Assembly (NCBI RefSeq): GCF_049243985.1
Contig: NC_135369.1
Coordinates: 23,110,765-23,174,764 of the forward strand
Length of the DNA stretch: 64,000 bases
Reading direction: 5' to 3'
DNA from: Paroedura picta
Taxonomy: Eukaryota > Chordata > Lepidosauria > Squamata > Gekkonidae
Both the position numbers and the translations under genes were made by a program. Position 1 is the first letter of the stretch; every line of letters begins with the position of its first letter. Positions 51,788-62,840 of this stretch are shown here, one piece after another. Below the pieces are notes generated by a model. It was not told the origin of the DNA, searched no databases, and saw only the letters and a list, made by a program, of their open reading frames with translations.

Positions 51788-52498
51788 CAAAGTAAAGTAC
51801 TGTTTGGACTGGCCGTGATTGTGGGAAGCTGAAGAGAACTGGGGATGCGGAGCCAAAATGAAGGCCGCTCTGTGGGAAGTTCTAGAATGACATAAAAAAG
51901 GCAGAGACCAGTTGCTTTTGAGGAGTCCCCCATCCCCACTGCTGCCTCCCATTCAAAGCTTTGGTCTCATTTCTGCAAAAGTTGAAAGAGCCTCTAGGCC
52001 TCAGGGTGATGGTATTAGGCTAGGCTAAGGCCTTCTGTTTATGGACTGCTCCATTCTTGACACATTGACCTTTGTGAAAAAAGCCAAGAAAAGCAGGCTA
52101 TAAATGAAGTACATAAATAAATGAAGTACATAAATAAACCCAAAAGGTCCCTTGGGGACTTTGGGTCAGTCACTCTTTCTCTCACACCAGTTTATTTTGT
52201 AGGGTTGTGGTGAGTACAAAGTGGTGGGAACGAGCTGTGTATGTCACGGTGTGCTCCTTGGAGGACAAAAGTTCTTAATGAAATAAATAATAAAGGAACT
52301 AACCCTGATTCTGACTGATTTGATAGCTGCATGGATCAGCTTTAGTTTACCTCAGACTTTAGTTTCTCAGACTTCTGTGGCAGCCTGAAGTATGTTTTTT
52401 TCTCCCACAACAGCACTATACACTGGATCCCAAGGCCTGGATTCAAACCCCTGTTCTGTCCACATGTGTTGCCTGAAGCTGCTGTAGTGTCATAAGAG

Positions 52499-52655
52499 CA
52501 GCCTTTCTCCGCCTTTTTACCAATGAGAAACTCCTGAAATATTTTCAGGCTTCGAGAAACCCCAGAAGTAGTGCAATCGTGCAGAATATGGTTGGGAAGC
52601 ATAGCTATGTGCCCCGTCCCACCCGAGGCCCCTTTCCTTCCCACCCCCTGTCACT
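52499..52655 (+). mobile_element. hAT element, CTTTCTC group, 5' part
   Basis: CAGCCTTTCTCCGCC end, GAGAAACTCCTGAAATATTT, and CAGAATATGGTTGGGAAGC as in 736-935. The right end was not found. Confidence 0.6.
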
Positions 52656-53666
52656 CCCTGGAATCATTGCAACTCTTTAATCATAAGAGTACATGATACA
52701 GAAAGTACCAAGAATTCACTCTCCTAAGCCCCCCAGAAAACATATATACAAACGGAGAACAATGGGACTGGCTACGGCAGCAAGCCATTGGCTCAGACCC
52801 TCAGATTTATTTAAACTGATGATTGGCTGTTGCAGTGGATGCAACACGAGTCCAGATCTACCCGATCCTACCATGGACCATGTGCTCAGTCTTCTGTAAG
52901 ATCTGTAAGATCGCTCATGTGCCTGCATACGCAACACCACACATCTGCCTTCCCTTTGCTTTTTTCACAGGGCTATTCTGCACACCATAAATTTAGCGTC
53001 ATGCTTACCTTCTGAAGACGCTATATTCCGGCCATGAATTCGCATGACGCCAGCCTCCCACATCTGGCCAGCAAACTGCTTGCTACATCCTCCATTTTAA
53101 AGCGTGAGTTGATGAATCCCAAAAAGTGGATTCACCAAGCTAAAAAGCGCTATCCCTCGACAGACAACCAGCAGGCCACAAGCAAAAGGAATGTATGGAG
53201 GTGAAGAAGCGCTACCTCCACCTCAAATGTCCTGCCCTTGCACCCTCCTCCCTCTCCCTCTTCCCGACAGGAAGTTCTTTTTAAAAATGGAGAACTGCCT
53301 GGAGCAACGAATAAGTGACAAGCACCTTGGCTGTGATTGTCTGTGCCTCGATGAATATTCAGATAGGCATTTAAACAAATAGGTCTATTTAAAAAAAAAA
53401 CATTGGCAGTTGCTGGAAGTTCATATGTCTATCAGCCATGCCGGGAGGGGATTGGTTGGTGACAGTGGTAGGCAGGCCAAAGCAAAACAAGACTAAAATG
53501 CCTTGTTCTCTCTTCTCGTGTTTCTGGCAGCGAGTGAAGAGTTCAAGACGCGCAAAAAGCACCCAGAAACTTTCAAAACAGCTTGAGAGGCATGGAGTGC
53601 TTGTGAGTCACAATTATTTCTCGTGCTTTGCCATACAGCAAAGAAAAGCCCACAGTTTTGTGTCAA

Positions 53667-53942
53667 TCAGAGCCACCTTGATGTAGTGGTTAAAAGTGGC
53701 GGTTTCTAATCTGGTGAGCTGGGTTTGATTCCCTGCTCCTCCATGTTCAGCCAGCTGGATGACTTTGGGATAGTCACAGTCCTGGTAGTGCTGTTCTCAC
53801 AGAGCAGTTCTGTCAGAGCTTTGTCAGCTCCACCTACCTCGCAGGGCGTCTGTTGTGGGGAGAGGAAGAGAAGGCAAGTGTAAGCCACTTTGAGACCCCC
53901 TTCAGGCAGTGAAAGGTGGGGTATAAAAATCAACCCTTCTTA
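53667..53942 (+). mobile_element. tRNA-derived SINE, type A
   Basis: Head GATGTAGTGGTTAAAAGTGG with GGTTTGATTCC. Tail AAAATCAACCCTTCTTA. Confidence 0.85.
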
Positions 53943-54730
53943 ATTTTTTCCATATGTGCCTTAAGTAATCAGGGTTTTTAAAAAGGGGATGTTGTTGTCA
54001 GTCACATCCCAGCACTTAACTTTTCATTTGTTTTATACATACTCATACTGATATCGGGGCTGCAGGGTTTTTTTAAAAGCCACTAAAATATTGTTATATC
54101 AACATACTGTTGTGTTCATAGGTTTAGTAGTTTCTCTGAATTTTCATTTACTTTTTTTTCCCGTCTCAAATCCCTTCCTTCACAGAGATATACGGAAAAG
54201 GGCATATAAGGGGAAGGGATGGTTACTTATCTTAAACTGAAAACTGGTGATTCAGAGAACTTGCTTAATTTCTTGTTACAACGGTAAGTTGGTTTTCTAA
54301 AACTGAAAATGAAATCACTCTTCTTCAGAGCTGAGGGGGAAGAGGAGGTGTGGCTTGAAAGCGGTCAAGTCATCAAAAAAAGTGGGCTGAAGGTGGGTAG
54401 GAGTGTTTACATAAAAAGATCAGTGTAAAAGTGGTCCTAAGACAGCTGAGGGGAAACTAGGACAGAAATGTTAAAAATTGAAGACAAACATAAAGGCACG
54501 AAAATGTGTGTGGAAAACTAAAGCAAGAAGTGACAACAGCTACACACACAGACAGCTTCAAAAGGGATAAACACCTGGAGCACAACAACAATAGAGGGGG
54601 CACTCTGTGTGGGGCAGTGATGCTCTGTATTCTTGGTGCTGGGGGGCCACAGTGGGAGCGCTTCTGGAATTCTGGCCCCCCTGGCAGACCTCCTGATGGC
54701 AGCTGGGTTTTGAACACTGTGTGACACAGA

Positions 54731-54962
54731 GACCTTTTCCACACCAGGAATTTGGCCCGACCCAGCCGTCCTCCAGTTACGGGGCTAATTTCTGCTTCCA
54801 GATGACGTTGGCACAGGCCTGGGGTGGTCCAGGGCCTGGTGTGACTCAGGTCTGGACCCCCCCCCCCCCCCGGCCGGTGCCGATATCTTCCAGAAGCAGA
54901 AATTAGACCTGCAACCAGACAAGTGCTGGGCTGGGTCGAATTCCTGGTGTGGAAAAGATCAG
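54731..54962. mobile_element. MITE with ~30-bp inverted ends (GAYCTTTTCCACACC)
   Basis: GACCTTTTCCACACCAGGAA (54731) and TTCCTGGTGTGGAAAAGATC (54943-54962) are inverted, as are the inner AATTTCTGCTTCCAG and CAGAAGCAGAAATT. Class not recognised. It lies in the spacer between the two membrane-protein genes. Confidence 0.75.
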
Positions 54963-55298
54963 AGTGTTGGACTGAATGGGCCACTGGCCTGATTCCATAG
55001 CTTCTCTTATGTCCTTATGGTTAATATGGGGCCAGAAGTAGCTTTAAAAATGCAGAAAAGCCCTGTCACCTACTGGCAACAAAATCTGATACACTTGACA
55101 CATGCCCAGAGGCATTGTCTTCAGCAATATCTGAACCCTGACTCTGCTTAGGCCTTGCTGGGAGGCATATTCCTCGAGGTCTGGTCTCATTTCCACACTT
55201 TCCACTTCTTCAGGGCAAGCACGTTTGCTGTCTTTCTGCCTGATGCACATAAATATGCCTGATTCTCAGACCAGTTCATCTCAACCCACTTGTTTTTT

Positions 55299-55304
55299 TT
55301 TATT
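55299..55304 (-). terminator. Poly(A) signal overlapping the stop codon
   Basis: The gene ends TTC TAA TAA followed by A's. AATAAA begins inside the first stop, and two stops are in tandem. This is the same arrangement as the neighbour at 48231-48236. The A-run after it is also compatible with an old poly(A) insertion, but the spliced exon structure argues against a processed copy. Confidence 0.5.
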
Positions 55305-57154
55305 AGAATTGCCTCCTACGCCCTCTGGGTTGCACATTATTGGAGCCCTCACAGTCAGCGATTTCATAAACGGTGATGCGCAGCTTATCAGAACCCTTTT
55401 CTGTGGTGTTCAGTAAGCTCTCCTTTTCCGTCAGCGTGTCCTTCAGGGTGCTCCTCTGGCCTCGCACCTCATACAACAGCGCTTCCAGTTGCTCCTCCAT
55501 GCAGGCCAGTTGTTGAGCATACGCTTGCTGGGTCTGGTTGCACACTGAGTGACAGGGCTCACTTCTGGCCGGGCTGGAGACAAGTGTTTGGGAGCTGCAA
55601 GAGGCAGACCTGCCCTTGCTGGTTTTCCTGCATGACTCTGGGCAATCCTGCTCATGAGAAAGAATAATAATTCAGATCCACCGGTCTAACTTCTGCCTGA
55701 GGAGAACTGATAGCATTAACCTATCATGAACTGATCTAGCGCCATCGAAAACACAAAGAAGAACAAGCCTTGAAGCCTTGCAAATCAGTCTGGCTTCGGC
55801 AAAAAGAAGTCTTGCCTCACTAATCTGTTCTTTTGATGGCCAATCAACCAGGGAGCAGTGATTTATAGCAGTGGTCCCCAACCCCCGATCCGGGGACCGG
55901 GGCTGGTCCGTGGATCAGTCGGTACCAGGCCACGGCTCCTCCTCGTCCTCCTCCCCAGTTGCTGCCTCGGGGGCTGCCCTGCCACTCTGCCACTAGCTCA
56001 CTTTTGGTGCTCTCCAGCGGCCACCATGGTGGGGCTCCTCCTCAGTGTGGCACTGTGCAGCTGCTGCTGGCAGTGCCCCCCAGCGGGCAGCAGGAAGTCA
56101 GGGGCGCCAGCGGGAAAGCAGCAGCGACATCCCTCAGCAAAAGACTACCCCCCCCCTTGGGTCTCAGTAAAATTGTCAAGCATTGACCTGTCCCCAGTGA
56201 TAAAAAGGTTGGGGACCGCTGATCTATAAGACTGTTATGGGCTGGATCTACAAAAAGGATTGTGCAAGGATCTTTCACAATGTATTGGTGAATTATATGT
56301 TTATGACCATTCTATGACCATTAAAAACACAAAAACCGTGCCTCTTTACAGTGCTAGACAAATGCAAGAATCATAGGAAAGAGATCTATCCATGGCTAGC
56401 TAGGAGAGGTAAATAGAACTTCCACATTCCAGTACAGTATACACAAGTACACATGGTGGGGATAAATAGCAGCAGATGTATATCATCATGCTTTGTTTCT
56501 GAGCTTCCCAAATAAGCAGGGGTAGTCAACCTGTGGTCCTCCAGATGTCCATGGACTACAATTCCCATGAGCCCCTGCTGGCAGGGGCTCATGGGAATTG
56601 TAGTCCATGGACATCTGGAGGACCACAGGTTGACTACCCCTGCACTAGAGTGTTGCTTGCCCTTGGTGATGTTCTAACAAGACACGTAGAGTTCCCCAGC
56701 CCAACTATGTCTCAGTCCGCACTGCACCCAACTTCAAGGAGAAGGTAAAGGACGAAGCATGGCTCAAGGGTCCAGGACAGGAGCCCTCTGAAGTCTCACA
56801 TCTGGCTTAGCCTAGTTTTTGCCTTCCCCACTTTTATAAGTAGAGCTTTCTCTTCAAACAACCCTTCCTCATCCATCTCACCTCTCGCTGCATTTCACAT
56901 TCTTTCCTCTCCTGGGGACACTGATCCTTGTTTATGAAATTGATGACGTATTGAACCAGGACCATCAATGCACCGAAAATGCCAAGGATGGCCATTGTCG
57001 ACCCCCAGACAACTTCTGGCTCAGCGTGGTTCTGCTGGTATCGCTGCTGCTCCTCACAGGGGGCCCCCCAATAATCGCTCTCTGCTCGCAAGAGGAGTCT
57101 ACTGGACAGAGCACAGGCTAGGAACAAGGCCACGAGGCCACACCGGGCAGCCAT
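55303..57154 (-). CDS. Unrecognised single-pass membrane protein with coiled-coil tail (205 aa, two exons)
   Basis: Exons 57154-56882 and 55647-55303, phase-0 intron, donor GAG|GTGAGA, acceptor CATGAGCAG. Exon 1 encodes MAARCG and a hydrophobic signal peptide (about 1-24), a 25-residue outer segment and a membrane helix (about 50-73, GSTMAILGIFGALMVLVQYV). Exon 2 encodes a Cys/Ser-rich linker, a probable coiled coil (about 126-172, QQLACMEEQLEALLYEVRG) and a short basic end (PRGRRRQF). Two earlier in-frame ATGs (57226, 57199) would put a polar stretch before the signal peptide. I chose 57154 for its good context (GTCATGG) and because the neighbouring gene also starts MAA. Function unknown. 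The likely topology is type I with a cytoplasmic oligomerising tail. Confidence 0.7.
55869..56221. mobile_element. hAT element, CAGTGGTC family
   Basis: CAGTGGTCCCCAACC to TTGGGGACCGCTG, with duplication atttatag (55861) / atctataa (56222). It lies in the intron of the 55303-57154 gene. Confidence 0.9.
56517..56642. mobile_element. Palindromic hAT MITE copy 12
   Basis: Short-loop palindrome (AGCCCCTGCTGGCAGGGGCT centre) in the same intron. The flanks caaataag and cactagag match only partly. Confidence 0.9.
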
Positions 57155-57609
57155 GACCGTCTCTGGGAGGCTGCTCTGCCCCAGGCCTGCTGCAGACATT
57201 CTGGAATCCCCCTGACCTCGCAGCAACTTGCTATTGTGAGTTCAGTAGCCCATCGTTTCCCTGAGCCTTATTGAGTGCCCAAGCCTGTCTGGAAGTCAGC
57301 ACATCTAGATCTTAATCCCTAATTCCACAGTAGGGTGAGCTGGTGGTCCCTACCTAGTTGTGAGTGGAGGAGGCATTCATTCTGCACATCCTCGGAAAAC
57401 CTCTTATTTAGTATTCGATTAGATTAGAAGGACAGGAGGGGGGTGTTTTAGTGCACTGCCATTATACAACACTTGATTCCTTATCAAATAAATATGATTT
57501 GTCCTTAAAATTGTCGTTTCAAAAGCTGAAATTATTTCAGAAGTTCAAGTACCTTGGGATTTCCCGATTCCGTGGTGTGGAAGGAACCTGGTGTATAACA
57601 TCCTTAGAT

Positions 57610-58005
57610 CCAGGGTTTCTCAACCTGGGTTTAGTGAAACCGTGAGGTTTCTTGATGGTGCTGGAAGGGTTTCCCAAATGTGTCGGAGTTTATACACACA
57701 TACATACACACTATATATATATGTGTGTGTGTGTGATTATTAATTATATATGTGTGCATGTATATCTAAAATTTGTTAAACATTTAACATTTATCGGGTG
57801 ATATGAGCTTATATGGTCATGTTGATTCACCCCCGCACCCCCCCAAAAAAAAACAGCCAGTGATGGGTCTGGAGGGAGTGGGAAGGGCATGTCCACAACT
57901 CTGCTTCCCTGCCATGTTCTGCATGATTGCCCCACTTCTGGGGTTTCTCAAGGCCTGAAGAATGTTTCTGGGGTTTCTCAGTGGTAAAAAAGTTGAGAAA
58001 GGCTG
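57610..58005. mobile_element. hAT element, CTTTCTCAACC group, full length
   Basis: Opens CAGGGTTTCTCAACC and closes GTTGAGAAAGGCTG, with exact duplication ccttagat (57602, 58006). Its interior matches 736-935 in reverse (GCATGATTGCCCCACTTCTG). Confidence 0.85.
57692..57765. repeat. CA/TA/TG microsatellite-like tract
   Basis: Alternating purine-pyrimidine (ACACATACATACACAC, ATATATATATGTGTGTGTG) inside the hAT element. Confidence 0.85.
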
Positions 58006-58154
58006 CCTTAGATAATTCCACTCATCTTTTCTCCCGAGTAGGCTGCTTATAACATCATTCTTTCCTCTTCCATTTTACCCCACAATAACAACCTTGTAAA
58101 CTTAAGCTGAGAGAGGGAATGATTGTTCCATGATCACTCAGTGATGGTACGCTA

Positions 58155-58320
58155 ACCTCCAGGATTACAACTGGATTCCAGGTTACAGAGATAAACCCCC
58201 CACTTTGGAAGGTGGACTCTGTGACACCTGAGGGTCCTCCTCTCCTCATATCCCTGCCCTCCCTAGGCTCTACCACCTCAAATCTCCAGGAATTTCTCAC
58301 CCTGGAGCTGGCAACCCTAC
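58155..58320 (-). mobile_element. GGGTTGCCA-family element
   Basis: Ends GGAGCTGGCAACCCTACTC. The interior TTTGGAAGGTGGACTCTGTG matches 14323 in reverse. A reversed SINE head follows at 58326-58405. Confidence 0.6.
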
Positions 58321-58325
58321 TCAGT

Positions 58326-58405
58326 GAGTTTCCATGACAACTGGAGATTTGAACCTGGGCCTCCCAGATCCTAGTTTAACACTTTAACCACCACACCACA
58401 TTGTT
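58326..58405 (-). mobile_element. tRNA-derived SINE, type A, head only
   Basis: GAGATTTGAACCTGGGCCTC and CTTTAACCACCACACCACAT read as the tRNA-like head in reverse. Confidence 0.6.
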
Positions 58406-58667
58406 TCTCCTTTGGGATGGAACTATTTTAATCAACAGTGAGTGACCAATGAGCAAAATATGCAACATGGGACATTAGTAGCTCACCAAATTGAAACAGG
58501 GAAAAGCGGAAAGAGGAGCAGATGGCTGCTGCATGAGGTCAGATAAAATAATCATTCTATTATTATAAGATTAAAGTGATTTGTCCTGTCAGGAGATTTG
58601 TTTGACAGTCTCATGGAAAACACCATTTTAGCCACAATGGATGCTGTGTCTCTATACATCAATGTCC

Positions 58668-58993
58668 CCGGCTGTCAGCGTTCCGCAGGGCCTGTAAAAC
58701 GGAGCTCTTCTGCCAGGTCTATGGATGAGGCTGGGATTGGCGAGGAAGAACATTGCCCCCCCCCCCTGGGAGTTTGAAGTAGTCATCATCTCCCAATGCC
58801 CTTGTTCGGGTAGGGGAGAGTGGTATTTTCCGCCGTGTTGGGTATTTTTATAGTCTTTTAGCGGGGGTTTTAACGGGGGATTTTAAGACTACTGTTACCC
58901 GCCATGAGCCTGTAGGGAATGGCGGGAAATAAATTGAATAATAACAATAACAATAACGATGATGATGATGATGAAGAAGAAGAAATATTATCC
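58668..58993 (+). mobile_element. L2-like LINE 3' end
   Basis: GTTCCGCAGGGCCTGTAAAA encodes the FRRACKTELF-like end. Then GCGGGAAATAAATTGAATAA and an AATAAC/GATGAT/GAAGAA tail. Confidence 0.7.
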
Positions 58994-59250
58994 TAGCCTT
59001 CCTCCACTTTTTTACTGTTGAGAAACCCCAAAAGTGGCGAGATTGTGCAGAATATGGTTGGGTTCACACACCCCTGAGGACCTTTCCCTGCCTGGGTTGA
59101 CATGGCCATATATAGTTATATCACCTGATAAATGTTTAACAATTTTTTATAAATATACAAAAAATGAATTAACTTCCACCCCTTCAGGAAACCCTTCAAG
59201 GGCTGTCAAGCAACCCCAGGGTTTCATAAAACCCTGGCTGAGAAAGCCTG
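58994..59250. mobile_element. hAT element, CTTTCTC group
   Basis: TAGCCTTCCTCCAC to GGCTGAGAAAGCCTG, with duplication tattatcc (58986) / cattatcc (59251). It is inserted directly at the LINE tail. Confidence 0.85.
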
Positions 59251-59290
59251 CATTATCCCAATATGGCTGCCAAAGTCAGCCTAGTCATCC

Positions 59291-59291
<1 letters not shown>

Positions 59292-59321
<30 letters not shown>

Positions 59322-59587
59322 AAGAGGAGTTGATTCTTATATGCCACTTTTCTGTACCCGAAGGAGGCTCAAAGCGGCTTACAGTCACCTTCCCTTCCTC
59401 TCCCCACAACAGACACCCTGTGGGGTGGGTGAGGCTGAGAGAGCGCTGATATCACTGCTCGGTCAGAACAGTTTTATCAGTGCTGTGGCGAGCCCAAGGT
59501 CACCCAGCTGGCTGCATGGGGCGGAATGCAGAATCTAACCCGGCATGCCAGATTAGAAGTCCGCACTCCTAACCACTACATCAAACA
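59292..59587 (-). mobile_element. tRNA-derived SINE, type A, full length, long (AAG)n tail
   Basis: About eleven AAG units at 59292-59324, then GAGTTGATTCTTATATGCC. The reversed head is at 59562-59587. Confidence 0.9.
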
Positions 59588-59671
59588 TAGCCACAGCTTC
59601 TTCAGATCTGACAAGTGCTTATATCTTCAAATGAATAGCACAGCTATGGGTGCCCACATGGTACCCTAGAT

Positions 59672-60046
59672 CAGTGGTCCCCAACCCCCAGTCCAGTGAC
59701 CGGTCCCAGTCCGTAGATCAGTCGGGACCGGGCAGCGGCTCCTCCTCGTCCTTCTCCCCGGCTGCTGCCTCGGGGGCTGCCCTGCCACTCTGCTGTCGGC
59801 TCACCCTTGGTGCTCTCTAGCGGCTGCCATGGCTGGGGCTCCTCCTCGGCGTGGCACTGTGCAGCTGCTGCTAGCAGCGCCTCCCAGTGGGCGGGCGGGA
59901 AGTCAGGGGCGCCAGCGGGAAAGCAAGTGGAGCAGGGGCTTATGGGGCAGTGGTGATGTCCCTAGGCAAAAGACTACCGCCCTGGGCCTCAGTAAAATTG
60001 TCAAGCGTTGACCGGTCCCCGGTGATAAAAAGATTGGGGACCACTG
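59672..60046. mobile_element. hAT element, CAGTGGTC family
   Basis: CAGTGGTCCCCAACC to ATTGGGGACCACTG, with exact duplication ccctagat (59664, 60047). Confidence 0.95.
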
Positions 60047-60414
60047 CCCTAGATTACAAATATTTTAATAGTGTTCTTATAATGATGCATCCTCGCCTCC
60101 TCTCCATTAACTCTTCCTCTGTAGTTAAGATTTATTTATGTGTTTTATCATCTGGTCCCATGGGAAGGAAGCTCTCCAGAGATTCTGTAAGTATTTAAAA
60201 CATTTTCATCTCACCTTCCTCCTCCTCAGGGACCATTCATGTTTTCTGGATAACACTGTAAAGCTATTTATTGATTGTAAACATTTCCCCCACCTTTTCA
60301 CTCAATGTAAAGGTGACAAACAGCCAGAAACATTAAATAGAAGCCTTTCTAGGCAAAAGTGTTGGAAGGTGCTGGCTCTAATCCTAAAACAGGAAGTCTC
60401 ACCAGAAGGCTTTA

Positions 60415-60800
60415 TTTAGTGGTTAAGAGAGGTAAACTCTAATCTGGAGAGCTGGGTTTGATGTCTTGCTTCACATTCAGTCAGCTGTATGACCTTGAGC
60501 TAGTCACAGTCCTGTTAAGCTGTTCTCACAGAGCAATTCTGTCTGAGTTCCCTCAGCCCCACCTTCCTCACAGGGTGTCTGTTGTGGGAGAGGAAGGGAA
60601 GCCACTTTGAGACTCCTTCGGATAGAGAAAAGTGGCATAGAAGAACCAACACTTCTTCTTCAGTAATATCAGGGTTCTCTCAGCGTTACCTACCTCACAG
60701 GGTATCTGTTGTGAGGAGAGGAAGGGAAGGTGATTGTAAGCTGCTTTGAGACTCCTTCGGAAAGTGAAAAGGGGTTATAAAAACCAATTCTCTTTGTTTA
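60415..60800 (+). mobile_element. Two tandem type A SINE copies, second 5'-truncated
   Basis: First copy 60415-60660 (TAGTGGTTAAGAGAGG head). The second starts at AGTAATATCAGGGTTCTC and ends AAAACCAATTCTC. The same broken-tandem pattern is at 51392-51787. Confidence 0.8.
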
Positions 60801-61069
60801 ACCATACCCATGAGAGACTGATACCTCTGACCTGTCTTATTATTCATTAAATATGTAACAATCAGATGCATTCCAGTCCCTTACACAGGGATTCACACCA
60901 GCATGAATTACAACAGGTCCCAGTTTATTATATTTCCTCCCCTCCTTCTCTGATCTTGGTTCCTAATTTTTTCAGTAAAAATGGAGTGACCTCTGACTCA
61001 CAAAAGCTTGTGCTGGAATAAACTTAGTGAAAGGTGCCATGATTTCTTTTGCAGTACCTTGATAAAGTA

Positions 61070-61290
61070 GAATCATAGAATAACAGAGTTGGAAGGGTCC
61101 TCCTGGATCATCTAGTCCAACCCCCTGCACAATGAAAATGAAGAAGAGTTGGTTCTTATGTGCCGCTTTTCCCTACCCGAAGGAGGCTCAAAGCGGCTTA
61201 CAGTCACCTTCCCATTCCTCTCCCACAACAATGCAGGATAGGTTCAATCCTATTGCTCATCCACTGTAACCTGCCAGTATTCCTTACATT
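61070..61290 (-). mobile_element. CR1 LINE 3' fragment split by a SINE
   Basis: CR1 61070-61136 (AATCATAGAATAACAGAG) continues at 61232 (ATGCAGGATAGG…). A reversed type A SINE 3' piece lies at 61137-61231. Confidence 0.75.
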
Positions 61291-61507
61291 GATGATAGCA
61301 AATGATACAGTGGAGGCTAATCTAGGGATGTATCCACCATCCTAAACCTTTCCAGCAAGTTTAGAATGGCACCTTTAGACTGCAATTTTTGTCAAATGAA
61401 GAAAAAGGCTAATGTTAAACACAAGTAACTTTTAAGCAAATACTTGTTACACACACAAATAAGATGTAATTATTTTTGCAGTACTCCAAAGAGATTATCG
61501 TGATGAA

Positions 61508-61795
61508 GATTTATCATTTATTTATTTGTCACATTTATAACCCGCCCCTATTGTCCTAGGCAGCTCACAACAATCAATAAAAAGAATTAAATAGCAATTA
61601 AATATTAAAAACAGTTAAAAACAACAAAATAATCGATGGCATCGGTATTGCTTTTCGAAGCAGATAGGGAGAGCCGTCTGACTTAGTGCCAAGGGAGGCC
61701 CATAGTTTGTATGTTCACATGTCCAAGACTGGCCTCAGCCACAGGCCTGGCGGAAGAGCTCTGTCTTGCAGGATCTGCGGAACTGTGATGAATGA
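61508..61795 (-). mobile_element. L2-like LINE 3' end
   Basis: TTTATTTATTTGTCACATTT tail, AACCCGCCCCTATTG, then CAGCCACAGGCCTGGCGGAA. Confidence 0.65.
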
Positions 61796-61797
61796 TG

Positions 61798-61872
61798 GAA
61801 TCATAGGATCATAGAGTTGGACGGGGCCACACAGGCCATCTAGTCCAACCCCCTGGTCAACGCAGGATCATT
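61798..61872 (-). mobile_element. CR1 LINE 3' fragment
   Basis: GAATCATAGGATCATAGAG start and CATCTAGTCCAACCCCCTGG. It directly abuts the L2-like fragment. Confidence 0.75.
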
Positions 61873-61880
61873 GAAGTTAG

Positions 61881-62303
61881 TGTTTGGTTTCAAGACAGTT
61901 AACTATCTTGCTGTATGCAAAAAAGCGAGTTGAACACTATAAAAAGCTGCCAGATTTTCGGGGGGGGGGGAGCTACCTACAAGGTACCATTTATAGGGCA
62001 TCACTTCCTCCTAACTTTTGGTATCAGATGCTGCTAGCACAGTCTTTGAGGCTCAACTGCCTCCTGAGAGTGTCTAGTCTGTTTTAAAGTTAGAAGTGAA
62101 ACAGCTCACCCCGTCTAAAAACAGCCAGCCACTGTTTTGCAAGTTGTGGTTTGCACTGATTTTATCCTTTTGTCTGTGCATATATATAAGTTGGGGTTTT
62201 CAGGGGGATTTGGGGTTCAGTTTTGACTCTTGTACCATCATCACAATAAAAAACCGATTGAACTCCCAGTGTCCTGGCTTCCTTCGAATCCACGAGTCTA
62301 ACA
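61881..62303 (+). mobile_element. Possible solo LTR of an LTR retroelement (fossil)
   Basis: The 3' part looks like an LTR: AATAAA within CACAATAAAAAACCG, then a U5-like stretch ending in CA. No internal region and no clear target duplication were seen, and the left edge is uncertain. Confidence 0.3.
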
Positions 62304-62397
62304 CTATATTTTCTGAATGACTCAAATCTAGAAGTAACAATCCAATATATCAGGAAGAAAGGTTCTAGGACAGACTGTTGGGCTAGGCAGGGGTCCC

Positions 62398-62636
62398 CAA
62401 TGTGGCGCCATTCCTGGCACCCAATTGTTTTCAGGAATTGGGCAGAGCCAGGTGGGACTACTGGACTTTGGAGTTTTGATTGGCTGTGCAGATTATTAAA
62501 AACATTTCTTTGGCAGCAGTTGCCACGATAACACAAAGTACATTATGGTATGAGCAGCAACCATTTTGTGGCAACTATTTTGTGCTATGACAGAATTCCA
62601 AAGGGGCCCACAGGATCAAAAAGATTGGGGGCCCCT
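62398..62636. mobile_element. hAT-like element, CAGGGGTCCCCAA…TTGGGGGCCCCT
   Basis: Inverted ends CAGGGGTCCCCAATG and AGATTGGGGGCCCCT flank an AT-richer interior. Left flank gggctagg; the right duplication is unclear. Confidence 0.65.
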
Positions 62637-62840
62637 AAGGTAGGTAGTACTTCATGCAGCAGAGTGCCCCCCCATAAGATTCTTCCGCCCCTAGCATTTT
62701 GAAGTAGCGTGGTCCATTCTACTGCCTAATTCTGACCTGATGCCCACATTTTGAGAAAGGTGGGGTTGAAGATCCACAGATCTGGGCAAGATGCCCTGCA
62801 GTGTTCCTAGCACGGCCTCCTTTGCCGAATGATAACAGGA

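Larger units (their letters stand above)
51188..55298. other. Spacer between the two membrane-protein genes
   Basis: Holds SINE pairs (51392-51787), a hAT piece (52499), a SINE (53667) and a MITE (54731). 52656-53660 and 53943-54725 show no gene or repeat I recognise. The promoter of the 51187 gene should lie just right of it but has no clear TATA or CpG island. Confidence 0.7.

Noticed and set aside
55303-57154. Processed pseudogene, suggested by the A-run after the stop
   Set aside because: The predicted gene has an intron with good GT-AG sites and shared phase with its neighbour, so the A-run is more likely part of the poly(A) signal region.
59263-59538. Arg/Lys-rich open frame
   Set aside because: Runs through the (AAG)n tail and body of a SINE.
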